In this document: piece after piece, positions 16,153 to 23,849 of the stretch
Layout: every line of letters begins with the position of its first letter
Numbering within the stretch: position 1 is the first letter of the stretch
NCBI GenBank assembly: GCA_009784775.1
Contig: WQXQ01000006.1
Coordinates: 1-43,649 of the forward strand
Length of the DNA: 43,649 nt
From: Treponema sp.
GTDB taxonomy: Bacteria > Spirochaetota > Spirochaetia > Treponematales > Breznakiellaceae
Direction: 5' to 3'
The notes under the pieces: generated by a model
The model's database searches: none
What the model was told of the DNA's origin: nothing
What the model saw: the letters and a program-made list of their open reading frames with translations, nothing else
Position numbers and translations under genes: made by a program

Positions 16153-16908
16153 ATGAAAACGATCAAAATTGTAACAGTTTTAGTATTTTTTCTTTTTACA
16201 GCCGGTTTTTCCCAGGCTGTAGAGATAGAATCGCTTGAATCGCTGTATCTTATAGACCGTTTATTGAGCCTTTCGGGGCCGGGCGCGCCGGAAATAGTTG
16301 ACGATTTGGTGATTTTTACCGCCTCATCCGCTTTGCGCCGGGTGGGTATTGCCTTTGCCGATGAGGGCTTTGGCAAAGTCTATTGGTTCAGGCAATTGCT
16401 GGTTTCCCGTGATCCTTTGGATATTTCCCCACACGAAAAAAATCCCAATCTGCACAGAGATTCCGGTATTGTGTTTCATGTCTATCAAATTCCCGAAGAA
16501 GCCACAGAAATTGGGTATAGGCTGATAATTGACGGCCTGTGGACAAGCGATCCCGCCAATCCCCATAGCCGGCGGAACAATGCCGGGCTTTCCTGGTCTG
16601 TTCTTACTGTTCCGCCCAGAGAAACGGTGCACAGCCCCCTTAAAGGACCCCCCGGCAGCCTGAGTTTTGTTTTTAAGGGACCGCCCGGCGAAACGGTTTC
16701 GGTGGCGGGTGATTTTAACGGCTGGGATCCTTTCATGTATGAGCTTAAAGAAGGCCCCGCCGGAAATTACAGTATCAATATCCCGCTTCCGCCGGGAACC
16801 TATCAATATGTGTTCTTCCACAGGGGTCAGCGCTATCTGGACCCCTATAACGGAAGGCGCATCTACTCAAAAGACGGAAAATCCGCTTCAGAAATTGTAA
16901 TTCAGTAA
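16153..16908 (+). CDS. Secreted/periplasmic protein with a CBM48 (AMPK-like glycogen-binding) domain
   Basis: A 251-aa protein with a signal peptide (KIVTVLVFFLFTAGFSQA, cleavage near residue 22 after SQA). A middle region (about 60-150) resembles a first early-set Ig-like/isoamylase-N domain (ALRRVGIAFADEGFGKVYWF, GYRLIIDGLWTSDPANP). The C-terminal 85 residues are a clear CBM48/AMPK-type module: LSFVFKGPPGETVSVAGDFNGWDPFMYEL, then GTYQYVFFHRGQRYLDPYNG. Such modules bind alpha-glucans or act as folded adaptors; no catalytic domain is present. No Shine-Dalgarno sequence is seen before the ATG. The 3' end overlaps aroA by 21 bp. A role in envelope glucan sensing is possible but not shown. Confidence 0.8.
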   Translation: MKTIKIVTVLVFFLFTAGFSQAVEIESLESLYLIDRLLSLSGPGAPEIVDDLVIFTASSALRRVGIAFADEGFGKVYWFRQLLVSRDPLDISPHEKNPNLHRDSGIVFHVYQIPEEATEIGYRLIIDGLWTSDPANPHSRRNNAGLSWSVLTVPPRETVHSPLKGPPGSLSFVFKGPPGETVSVAGDFNGWDPFMYELKEGPAGNYSINIPLPPGTYQYVFFHRGQRYLDPYNGRRIYSKDGKSASEIVIQ

Positions 16909-18315
16909 TTCCAGAAAACCCGGATAGGTAACATCGGCGCTTTCCGCCCCGTCAATGTCGATGGGGGCTTGCGCGGCTAATGCGGCGGCGGCAAAGGCCA
17001 TGACGATGCGATGGTCGCCGTGGCCGTCAATGACACCGCCGGAAATGGCGGCCTTGCCGTTGCCGGCGGCGTTGCCGTGGACGATGAGGCCGTCGGGCAA
17101 TTCTGTGCAGCGGACGCCCAGTTTGGCCAGTTCCGCCGCCATAACCGCAATGCGATCGGTTTCCTTAATGCGGGCATGAGCGACATTGACCAGGGCGGTA
17201 TCGCCTTCGGCAAAGGCGGCGGTTACCGCGATAACGGGAAGCAGATCCGGCGTGTCATTCAGGTCAAAGGTATTGCCCCCGCGCAAAGGCCCTGCACGGG
17301 AAACCGTCAGCCTATGTCCAACAGTACTATTACTCATTTGCGACTCTTCTCCCCCCACTCCCCAACTAACCGAACAACCCATGCGGGTCAGTATTTCAAG
17401 AAAAAATTTGTCGCCCTGTGTGTCGTTTGGATCAAGGCCCAAAATGGTAACCGAACCGCCGGAAATTACCGCAGCGCAAGCGGGAAATGCGGCGGAGGAA
17501 AAGTCCCCCGGCACGGCCGCTGAAAAAGGCTTCCATGCAGCGCCGCCCGGAATAACAAAATAGGAATAAAACGGTTTCTGTGACGCCGCCGCCGGCTTCG
17601 CAGAAGACGCAGCTTCCCAGGGTATGCCGTGCGCATCCAGATAGGAAAGGGTCATCTCGATATAGGGACGCTCGTTCAGCAGAGGAACGGTAATTTCGGT
17701 AATGGTACCGGCGGGAGCCAGCGGCGCAGTAAGCAACAGCGCGGAAAGGTACTGGCTGGTGGGGCAGGGGAGATTGACTTTGCCGCTATCCCAGGGGCCC
17801 TGGATAACAATGGGTGCGCAGCCATTGCCTTGTACCGATTCAGCGCGGATACCCAGGCCGGAAAGCGCTTCCAGCAGCGGGGCTGCGCTGCGCCGCTGAA
17901 TTTGCGCATCCCCGGTAAAGGTATACGGCTTATCGTCCAGCCCCGCCGCCGCCATGGCAAGATACAAGGTTGTCCCCGAATTCCCCACGTCGATTTCAAA
18001 AAGGTGACTGACACCTTTTTGGCTGCCGTCTTCAAAAAGGTGACTGACACCTTTTTGGACACCTTTCTTGAAGCGGTTGTTGCCATGGACGGTGAACGAA
18101 ACAAGTTTGCCGTCATTGCGGTGCTCCGTGATTACCGCGCCAAAGGCACGGCAGGCGGTGATACAGGCCTGGGTATCCAGCGAATCAAGGGGGTGCATTA
18201 TTTCGGAAACACCATCGGCAAGGGAGGCAATTAACAACTGCCGGATAGTATGGGATTTTGACCCGGGAATCCGTATAGTGCCGGAAAAAACATGGGGGCT
18301 AATGCGGGCGCGCAT
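16888..18315 (-). CDS. aroA: 3-phosphoshikimate 1-carboxyvinyltransferase (EPSP synthase)
   Basis: Sixth step of the shikimate pathway: joins shikimate 3-phosphate and PEP to form EPSP in the cytoplasm. The 475-aa protein has the PEP/S3P motifs IPGSKSHTIRQ, GNSGTTLYLA, PTSQYLSALLL, PGDFSSAAF (the catalytic Asp region), NDTPDLLPVIAVTAA, RIKETDRIAVMA and GHGDHRIVMAFA. It is some 40 residues longer than usual. Part of the excess is an insertion at about 82-107, immediately before the conserved DVGNSGTT loop, encoded by two copies of a palindromic repeat and reading KGVSHLFE twice; a second loop (ASSAKPAAASQKPFYSY) adds the rest. All catalytic motifs remain, so the enzyme is probably active. The ATG is set by a promoter ending 6 nt upstream. 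Confidence 0.95.
   Translation of the reverse strand: MRARISPHVFSGTIRIPGSKSHTIRQLLIASLADGVSEIMHPLDSLDTQACITACRAFGAVITEHRNDGKLVSFTVHGNNRFKKGVQKGVSHLFEDGSQKGVSHLFEIDVGNSGTTLYLAMAAAGLDDKPYTFTGDAQIQRRSAAPLLEALSGLGIRAESVQGNGCAPIVIQGPWDSGKVNLPCPTSQYLSALLLTAPLAPAGTITEITVPLLNERPYIEMTLSYLDAHGIPWEAASSAKPAAASQKPFYSYFVIPGGAAWKPFSAAVPGDFSSAAFPACAAVISGGSVTILGLDPNDTQGDKFFLEILTRMGCSVSWGVGGEESQMSNSTVGHRLTVSRAGPLRGGNTFDLNDTPDLLPVIAVTAAFAEGDTALVNVAHARIKETDRIAVMAAELAKLGVRCTELPDGLIVHGNAAGNGKAAISGGVIDGHGDHRIVMAFAAAALAAQAPIDIDGAESADVTYPGFLELLNYNF
17995..18058. repeat. Two tandem copies of a 28-bp palindromic element inside aroA
   Basis: Two identical 28-bp sequences (17995-18022 and 18031-18058) start 36 bp apart, which keeps the frame. 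Each is an inverted repeat with arms AAAAAGGTG and CACCTTTTT around a short centre. A partial third arm (ACACCTTTCTTGAA) follows to about 18072. REP-like elements with this GGTG...CACC core are dispersed in various bacterial genomes; that comparison is from memory. Confidence 0.85.
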
Positions 18316-18321
18316 ATCAGT

Positions 18322-18350
18322 AGATTATCCGTTATCGTAAAAAAGGTCAA
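18322..18350 (-). promoter_or_regulatory. aroA promoter, leaderless geometry
   Basis: Minus strand: TTGACC (18345-18350), 17-bp spacer, TAATCT (18322-18327), then 6 nt to the ATG at 18315. No Shine-Dalgarno sequence precedes the ATG. Confidence 0.55.
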
Positions 18351-18358
18351 TTTTACTA

Positions 18359-19210
18359 TTGCATCCAGTCCCGCCGGGTACTAGAATTAATTATGTGGAA
18401 GGAATAATTGCCCTTGAGCGCCAAGTCCGCCCTCCAGTGGTAGATGGACTGTTTTACCCGGAAAATGCAGCAAGTGTTCTGGCATATATGCAGGATATTG
18501 GGCTTGAGCGGGGAAAAGGCGGGCGGGCACAGGCGATTATTGCGCCGCATGGGGCGTGGGAGCTTTCCGGCAGTCTGGCCGGGGCGGCTTTTGCCTCGGC
18601 GGGGGGAAGAACCGGCAGAAAAAGCCCTTCAAGAGTGGTTATTATGGGGCCAATCCACGATAGCCGGGCAGAAGGCCTATTCCTGACCCATTCCCATTCC
18701 TTTCAAACCCCCCTGGGAGACATTCCGGTTGACCACATCGCGTCAGGATGGCTTGAATCGTACAGTTCCCTTTTTCAGGTCGATGATATTCCTCATTTAT
18801 ATGAACATTCTATCGAAGTATTACTGCCGTTTGTCAAATACTATTTCCCCCAGGCCGCCATTGTCCCTGTTTTGATGGGACGGCCGCAAAAAGGTTCGGT
18901 TGCAGTGCTTGCCCAGGCCTTACGCGCGATTTTTGAACCCATTATGGCCAATACCCTGCTGGTTGTTTCCGTTAATTTTGCCACGCACCCCGAAGAATGC
19001 CTGCGGCTTTTTGAAGATGGCGAATACGCCGCATTGTCCCAGGCCCTGCAGGATGGGCGGATTGCAAGCTGCGGCGGCTCCTTGTTTGCCGCCCTATTGC
19101 AAAGCGGTTTGATGCATACCGCGCGCCCCTGTATCGCCTCCGATTCGTTGTTAAGCGCCTGGGGTGAACAGGAAAGAACCGTCTATTACAGCGCTCTGGC
19201 TTTTGAGTAA
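18359..19210 (+). CDS. amrB: Memo-family protein (AmmeMemoRadiSam system protein B)
   Basis: A 283-aa member of the MEMO1 family, structurally related to LigB-type dioxygenases. Family marks are RPPVVDGLFYP near the N-terminus, AIIAPHGAWELSG (the metal-site His), MGPIHDSRAEG, and HSIEVLLPFVKYYFP with IVPVLMG. Bacterial Memo proteins are often encoded with an AMMECR1 and a radical SAM protein; neither partner is in this window. The start is uncertain: TTG at 18359 is the longest, with AAAAAGG 12 nt upstream, and GTG at 18395 is an in-frame alternative closer to the conserved RPPVVDG. Divergent from aroA across 43 bp. Confidence 0.85.
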   Translation: MHPVPPGTRINYVEGIIALERQVRPPVVDGLFYPENAASVLAYMQDIGLERGKGGRAQAIIAPHGAWELSGSLAGAAFASAGGRTGRKSPSRVVIMGPIHDSRAEGLFLTHSHSFQTPLGDIPVDHIASGWLESYSSLFQVDDIPHLYEHSIEVLLPFVKYYFPQAAIVPVLMGRPQKGSVAVLAQALRAIFEPIMANTLLVVSVNFATHPEECLRLFEDGEYAALSQALQDGRIASCGGSLFAALLQSGLMHTARPCIASDSLLSAWGEQERTVYYSALAFE

Positions 19211-19229
19211 TTGTATCTTTTCTTAAATG

Positions 19230-19256
19230 TTCGTGTTGGTTTGTGTTGGTTCGTGG
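19230..19256. repeat. Short decamer tandem repeat
   Basis: TTCGTGTTGG, TTTGTGTTGG and TTCGTGG follow one another with a period of 10 bp in the gap between the Memo and M15 genes. One C/T difference separates the copies. Confidence 0.75.
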
Positions 19257-19285
19257 TAGAAAAAATGAAGGATACATTCTAAAAT
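19257..19285 (+). promoter_or_regulatory. Possible promoter of the M15 peptidase gene, leaderless geometry
   Basis: TAAAAT (19280-19285) lies exactly 6 nt before the ATG at 19292. The matching -35 position (TAGAAA, 19257-19262) is weak. No Shine-Dalgarno sequence at normal spacing. Confidence 0.4.
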
Positions 19286-19291
19286 ACATAA

Positions 19292-20239
19292 ATGTTGTTT
19301 ACTGTCTTGCTATTGATACTGTTCCTGGGTACACCGGTGTTTGCGCAGCATAATCCGGGCGGCAGAAATGTCAATGGCGAATTGGTACTTCGCGCACTCC
19401 AAAAAAGTTTTCCGCATAAAATAGACGCAGTTTCCTTTATTGATAACGATTGGACCATCAGCGCAGGGGGCGAAACTTTTTTTTGGGCAGGAGGCCGGCT
19501 GCTCCCCAAAGCCGAAAAAGACAATGTCGATTCCTATAGCCCTCATATGTTTTACATGATCGCTCCCAAGCTAGCATCGCCGGACACTTTCCCGCCCCAG
19601 TATATTGAAACAATACGTCAGCGAGGCAACAGCGAGGCCCGGCGTGAACGCAGAGACAGTCACCGGGCATTTCAGGGCATTTTGTACGGCGGCCTTAAGC
19701 GTACCGAAATTGAAGCACTCATCGATCAGGTTGATTTTTTGGGTACAAAAATCAGCGTTCACCATGAAATTGTCGAAGCGCTCAGGCGTGTTGAAGCTGC
19801 AATAAAAAAAATGGATGACGCGCAGGCCTTTATTGATTCAATCGGCAGTATTGGCGGATACAGCTGGCGGGAAATTGCGGGAACGCAGCGGATGAGTTAC
19901 CACAGTTGGGGACTGGCAATCGACATTCAGCCGAAACGGCTGGGCGGCAAGGCAATCTACTGGCTGTGGGAGCAGCAGCGTAACAAAGATAATTGGATGC
20001 TTGTCCCTCTGAAAGATCGCTGGATTCCGCCCCTGCCGGTCATTGAGGCATTTGAAAAAGAAGGTTTTGTCTGGGGCGGCAAGTGGCCGTTTTACGACAA
20101 TATGCACTTTGAATACCGCCCTGAACTGCACGAGTTTACCCGCCTTATGGCTGCCGATCCCATTGTAAGCGGCAACGGCCGGGATTTACATCATGTGCAT
20201 CCTACCGCAATGCCGCTACTGCCGCGCCAAAGAGACTAG
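19292..20239 (+). CDS. M15-family peptidase (D-alanyl-D-alanine carboxypeptidase-like)
   Basis: A 315-aa secreted peptidase. Residues 1-18 form a signal peptide (LFTVLLLILFLGTPVFA|QHN). The zinc-binding M15 domain is in the C-terminal half: MSYHSWGLAIDIQP is the SxHxxGxAxD motif, and NMHFEYRPE provides the third ligand and catalytic Glu region. The N-terminal half (residues 25-180) is a helical extension found in treponemal relatives but not one I can name. It likely cleaves peptidoglycan stem peptides in the periplasm. The last 38 bp overlap the end of the hexokinase gene on the opposite strand. Confidence 0.88.
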   Translation: MLFTVLLLILFLGTPVFAQHNPGGRNVNGELVLRALQKSFPHKIDAVSFIDNDWTISAGGETFFWAGGRLLPKAEKDNVDSYSPHMFYMIAPKLASPDTFPPQYIETIRQRGNSEARRERRDSHRAFQGILYGGLKRTEIEALIDQVDFLGTKISVHHEIVEALRRVEAAIKKMDDAQAFIDSIGSIGGYSWREIAGTQRMSYHSWGLAIDIQPKRLGGKAIYWLWEQQRNKDNWMLVPLKDRWIPPLPVIEAFEKEGFVWGGKWPFYDNMHFEYRPELHEFTRLMAADPIVSGNGRDLHHVHPTAMPLLPRQRD

Positions 20240-21566
20240 CCTGTTCAACCGGGGTAATCACATATGCCCGCGGCCGTTCCTTGACTAACATCATGTGCAG
20301 CCAGGATTCCAGCGCACGGCGCATTCCCTTGTACAATACATAGGTAGTTCCTTCCACGGCAATGCGCACCGGAGCATACGGCTCGCAATCTGCCTGCATA
20401 CGCTCCACAAGGGCGGCCAGTACCGCGGCGGCAAACAGCGCCCCCCGCTCGGTAACAATGGAAATAAGGTACTGTATGGCAGCTAGCGCGTCACCCTCAT
20501 TCGGACCGAATAAGGAGCCGAGCGGGCCTTCTCCGGTAAGCGGGGTGCGGCAAAATTCATTGAGTGTTTTTGTCTCGATTTGGGTCAGTGCAAGGAATTC
20601 TTCGGATTTTTTGAATCGAATGACCTTGTCTTTGACCGCCTGCTTGAGTATGTGCAGATTCAGCGGGCCAAGGTATGCGCCCGATGTGGCTTTTTCCAGC
20701 GCGTAGGTGCCGGGGTTTTTGGTGCCTTGGTCAAATCCCCGATCCAGCGGCCCCTGATACCGCAGATTGAAGGTGCCGGTTTCGCAGACCACAATTTGCG
20801 GGGCAGTTTTTGACTCAAAGCCGATTTTGGGAATGCTTGTTTCGGGGTAAGCGGTATTAAAGCCGGTTCCCAGAATAAAGCCGATTACCGGCCCGCCATC
20901 AACGCCATAGATATTTTTGGAAGGTTCCGTACTGCCGTGTATCGGTATTGCCGCAAGGCCGGAAAGCAAGGTAGCCACCGTATCGTTCAATAGTACGATG
21001 GGGCCATCGTAGGTATACCCTTTGCGGGCTAACGCTTCACGCAGCCCGGCGCCAATCGCCTTTCCAACCACGTCAGGAGCGTCAACTTCCTTGCTGAAAG
21101 AGGTCAGAATGCCATCGGCATTGCTTTGAATTTCCATGGGATACGAAAAAGTAAAGCCAATTCCTTCGATATTGGATGTTGCAGAATTCAAATCAAGCGC
21201 CGGGAGCGCCGCCTCGGCAATGTGGTCAAAAAACTGTTCGGCGTTTACCCTGCCTTTGGTGCCCGGCATGGAGTGTTTTGCCGTTCCTTGCGTTACCGCC
21301 TTGCCGTCCTCGTCAAAATGCACCCGGCTGGCCCGCAAATTGGTTCCCCCCGCATCCAGCGCCAGTACGGCCTTTCCCGGCGGTACTTTTGACACAGGCG
21401 TTATATACGACGGTATCATGGGCAGGCTGGAACTCAGGCCGGCGAGCCCCCGTTCCATATCAACAAGCACTTCTTTTACCAGCGCCATTGGATCCAGACT
21501 GTCGTAATGGAACCCGTAATACCGTGCAAAATCGGAAAGTTCCCGTGGGTTAAAACATGAACGCAT
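20202..21566 (-). CDS. hxk: Hexokinase
   Basis: A 454-aa ATP-dependent hexokinase of the eukaryote-like (hexokinase_1/2) type found in treponemes, phosphorylating glucose as the first step of glycolysis. Motifs in order: ALDAGGTNLRASRV (phosphate 1), GIGFTFSYPME (sugar binding), LLNDTVATLLSGL (catalytic Asp), GFILGTGFNTAY (phosphate 2), VCETGTFN, and VAVEGTTYVLYKG-like AVEGTTYVL (adenosine). The length fits the family. An AGGAGG sits 6 nt before the ATG, one of the clearest ribosome-binding sites of region 2. No downstream terminator is seen because its 3' end runs into the M15 gene. Confidence 0.95.
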   Translation of the reverse strand: MRSCFNPRELSDFARYYGFHYDSLDPMALVKEVLVDMERGLAGLSSSLPMIPSYITPVSKVPPGKAVLALDAGGTNLRASRVHFDEDGKAVTQGTAKHSMPGTKGRVNAEQFFDHIAEAALPALDLNSATSNIEGIGFTFSYPMEIQSNADGILTSFSKEVDAPDVVGKAIGAGLREALARKGYTYDGPIVLLNDTVATLLSGLAAIPIHGSTEPSKNIYGVDGGPVIGFILGTGFNTAYPETSIPKIGFESKTAPQIVVCETGTFNLRYQGPLDRGFDQGTKNPGTYALEKATSGAYLGPLNLHILKQAVKDKVIRFKKSEEFLALTQIETKTLNEFCRTPLTGEGPLGSLFGPNEGDALAAIQYLISIVTERGALFAAAVLAALVERMQADCEPYAPVRIAVEGTTYVLYKGMRRALESWLHMMLVKERPRAYVITPVEQASLFGAAVAALR

Positions 21567-21687
21567 TGCAAGCCTCCTGTGTCATTGTATGCATGGTACC
21601 ATTATTATCAGCAATGTACAACAAGTTTTGGGTTATTGACCTTTTTATTGAAAAATGGCACCATTGTGACCTAGGGAGGAAGAACTC

Positions 21688-22182
21688 ATGTCATCAACAA
21701 AAGTCAAAGTGGCTATCCTGTTTGGATCAAAATCCGATATGCCCACCATGCAAAAGGCCGCCGCCGTTTTTAAGGAATTTGGCGTGTCCTATGCTGCTTT
21801 CGCGGTTTCCGCGCACCGTTCACCGGAACTACTTGCGGAAATTCTCAAAAATCTGGAAGCCGGCGGCACCGATGTGATCATTGCCGGAGCAGGGCTTGCC
21901 GCTCATCTTCCCGGTGTTGTTGCCAGCCAAACGCTGCTTCCGGTAATAGGCGTACCTATTGGTTCCGGCGGTCTGGGCGGATTGGATGCCCTGCTTTCCA
22001 TTGTTCAAATGCCAAAACCGGTTCCGGTTGCGACAGTCGGCGTTGACAATGCGGGCAATGCCGCATACCTTGCCTGCGAGATACTTGCCATTAAGTATCC
22101 CGAAATCAAAGAGACGCTTATCAATTTCAGGAAGAAAACAAAAGAAGAACTTGCAAAAGACGGCGGAGCAGTTGCACTGTAG
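21688..22182 (+). CDS. purE: Phosphoribosylaminoimidazole carboxylase catalytic subunit (PurE)
   Basis: A 164-aa PurE, forming CAIR in purine biosynthesis. The motifs GSKSDMPTMQKAA, SAHRSPELL, AGAGLAAHLPGVVA and GGLDALLSIVQMP follow the class I pattern (N5-CAIR mutase), not the SAHKT form reported for the class II enzyme of T. denticola. A class I enzyme normally needs PurK, which is not in this window. GGGAGG lies 8 nt before the ATG. purF follows after 7 bp, so the two form an operon. Confidence 0.95.
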   Translation: MSSTKVKVAILFGSKSDMPTMQKAAAVFKEFGVSYAAFAVSAHRSPELLAEILKNLEAGGTDVIIAGAGLAAHLPGVVASQTLLPVIGVPIGSGGLGGLDALLSIVQMPKPVPVATVGVDNAGNAAYLACEILAIKYPEIKETLINFRKKTKEELAKDGGAVAL

Positions 22183-22189
22183 CGCCAAT

Positions 22190-23617
22190 ATGGATTTTTG
22201 CATAGACTCCGATGATACGCTGCATGAAGAATGCGGCGTTTTTGGGATATTTTGTAATGATGCAGAACAGGATGTCGCCCCGCTGGTCTATTACGGGCTT
22301 TTCTCCCTGCAGCATCGCGGGCAGGAAAGCGCCGGTATAGCGGCAGCAAAAGACAAACATATTGAAATACATAAGGGCATTGGTTTGGTGGGTGAAATAT
22401 TCACTGCAGAAACCTTATCCCACATTAAAGGTTCTGCCGCGGTTGGTCATGTGCGTTATTCGACTAACGACGCCACCAGCCCGGAAAACGCCCAGCCTTT
22501 TGTCAGCCGGTTTAAACTGGGATCCATTGCTGTTGCGCATAACGGAAAACTCACCAATGCCGATGTTGTACGGGAATTGCTGGAAGATGCCGGCATTGGT
22601 TTTGTTTCCTCCAGCGACAGTGAAGTTATCATTAACTTAATTGCAAAAAACTACAAAAAGGGGCTGGAAAAAGCCCTTACCGACACCATTAAATTCATTA
22701 AAGGCTCGTATGCGCTGGTGGTGCTGACCGATGATGCCCTGGTTGGCGCGCGTGATCCAAACGGCATACGTCCCCTGTGCCTTGGCCAGATTGACAATAA
22801 AAACAGCAAGTACAACGGCTGGATTCTTGCAAGCGAATCCTGCGCGATTGAGGCGGCCGGCGGAAAATTGGTCCGTGACATAGAGCCGGGCGAAGTGGTC
22901 ATCATCAACCGTGATCAGGTGCTTTCGTTCAGTTTTAGCGAAAAAACCAGACGGGCGGTTTGCTCTTTTGAATATGTGTATTTTGCCCGCCCCGACAGCG
23001 TTATTGACGGCATTGATGTATACAATTCCCGCATCCGCGCGGGGGAAACCCTGGGCAGGGAATCCGGCGTGGCGGCGGATCTGGTAATTGGGGTTCCCGA
23101 TTCAGGCGTTCCGGCAGCCATGGGGTACGGCAGGGCAACCGGCACCCCCTTTGGCATGGGTATTGTCAAAAACAAGTATATTGGCCGTACCTTTATTGCG
23201 TCCGGGCAGTCGGAGCGGGAAAAGGCTGTTTCACTGAAACATTTTATTATTCGCAGCGAGGTCAGCGGCAAACGGATTGTGCTTATTGATGATTCGATTG
23301 TCCGGGGCACTACCAGCCGGCGTCTGGTTTCGCTGCTGAAAGACGCGGGGGCAAAAGAAGTCCATATTCGCGTCTGTTCGCCGCCGGTGCGGTTCCCCTG
23401 TTATTTTGGCATTGACACCCCGCACCGCAAAGACCTTATCAGCAATGCCGCAAACCCCAATGAGCTTTGTAAATCCCTGGGCGCAGACAGCCTTGCCTTT
23501 ATCAGCGTCAAAGGCCTCCTTGAATCCATTGACGCACACTGCGCCTCAGACACTCCCGGCAGTTGTGGATTCTGTTTGGGCTGCTTTACCGGCGAATATC
23601 CCATTTCCGTCAGCTAA
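22190..23617 (+). CDS. purF: Amidophosphoribosyltransferase
   Basis: First committed step of purine synthesis: PRPP + glutamine to phosphoribosylamine. I start it at the ATG at 22190 (475 aa), not the longer ORF start at 21959, because the extra 77 residues overlap purE in another frame. Residues 1-14 are a propeptide leading to ECGVFGIF, whose Cys becomes the N-terminal nucleophile after cleavage. Glutaminase motifs HRGQESAGI, GHVRYST and VAHNGKLTN are present, and the PRPP loop is VLIDDSIVRGTTS. Cys in AVCSFEYVYF, RFPCYFGID and CGFCLGC match the four [4Fe-4S] ligands of B. subtilis-type PurF. There is no good ribosome-binding site, consistent with coupling to purE. Confidence 0.96.
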   Translation: MDFCIDSDDTLHEECGVFGIFCNDAEQDVAPLVYYGLFSLQHRGQESAGIAAAKDKHIEIHKGIGLVGEIFTAETLSHIKGSAAVGHVRYSTNDATSPENAQPFVSRFKLGSIAVAHNGKLTNADVVRELLEDAGIGFVSSSDSEVIINLIAKNYKKGLEKALTDTIKFIKGSYALVVLTDDALVGARDPNGIRPLCLGQIDNKNSKYNGWILASESCAIEAAGGKLVRDIEPGEVVIINRDQVLSFSFSEKTRRAVCSFEYVYFARPDSVIDGIDVYNSRIRAGETLGRESGVAADLVIGVPDSGVPAAMGYGRATGTPFGMGIVKNKYIGRTFIASGQSEREKAVSLKHFIIRSEVSGKRIVLIDDSIVRGTTSRRLVSLLKDAGAKEVHIRVCSPPVRFPCYFGIDTPHRKDLISNAANPNELCKSLGADSLAFISVKGLLESIDAHCASDTPGSCGFCLGCFTGEYPISVS

Positions 23618-23723
23618 AAAGCTGCAAATTTACCGAATTTTTCCGAAATTGTCCCGGTTTTTCTCCTAAATGGTGCAAAATTTCAAATTCTTTCATATGA
23701 AAGTGAAAAAAAGTCAAAAAAAC

Positions 23724-23752
23724 CTGAAAATAAAGAGCATTTGTACTATAAT
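23724..23752 (+). promoter_or_regulatory. Probable promoter of the beta-barrel/lipoprotein operon
   Basis: CTGAAA (23724-23729), 17-bp spacer and perfect TATAAT (23747-23752), about 95 nt before the next start codon. A second TATAAT (23766-23771) is nearby with a poorer -35. Confidence 0.5.
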
Positions 23753-23778
23753 GTATGTATATAGTTATAATGGGGAGT

Positions 23779-23802
23779 TTCCGCCCTTGGGGTGGAATTT
23801 TT
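23779..23802 (+). terminator. Terminator-like hairpin in the operon leader (possible attenuator)
   Basis: TTCCGCCC, loop TTG, GGGTGGAA form an 8-bp stem with one G-U pair, followed at once by a run of five T. It lies between the promoter and the first gene, where a terminator would act as an attenuator. Confidence 0.5.
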
Positions 23803-23849
23803 CCTCTCTGTGTTTTAGTATGATAAATATAAAGGAAAGTAGGAGCACC

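Noticed and set aside
17629-18234. Plus-strand ORF of 201 aa across aroA
   Set aside because: Antisense to well-conserved EPSP synthase motifs; no family resemblance.
21959-22189. 77-residue N-terminal extension of purF
   Set aside because: It overlaps purE in another frame and precedes the conserved propeptide and Cys; the ATG at 22190 fits the family.
23618-23670. Intrinsic terminator after purF
   Set aside because: T-rich and CCG-containing sequence is present, but I could not find a stable stem directly before a T run.
23670-23849. 60-residue N-terminal extension of the beta-barrel protein
   Set aside because: It would include the promoter and leader hairpin; the signal peptide and AGGAG place the start at 23850.
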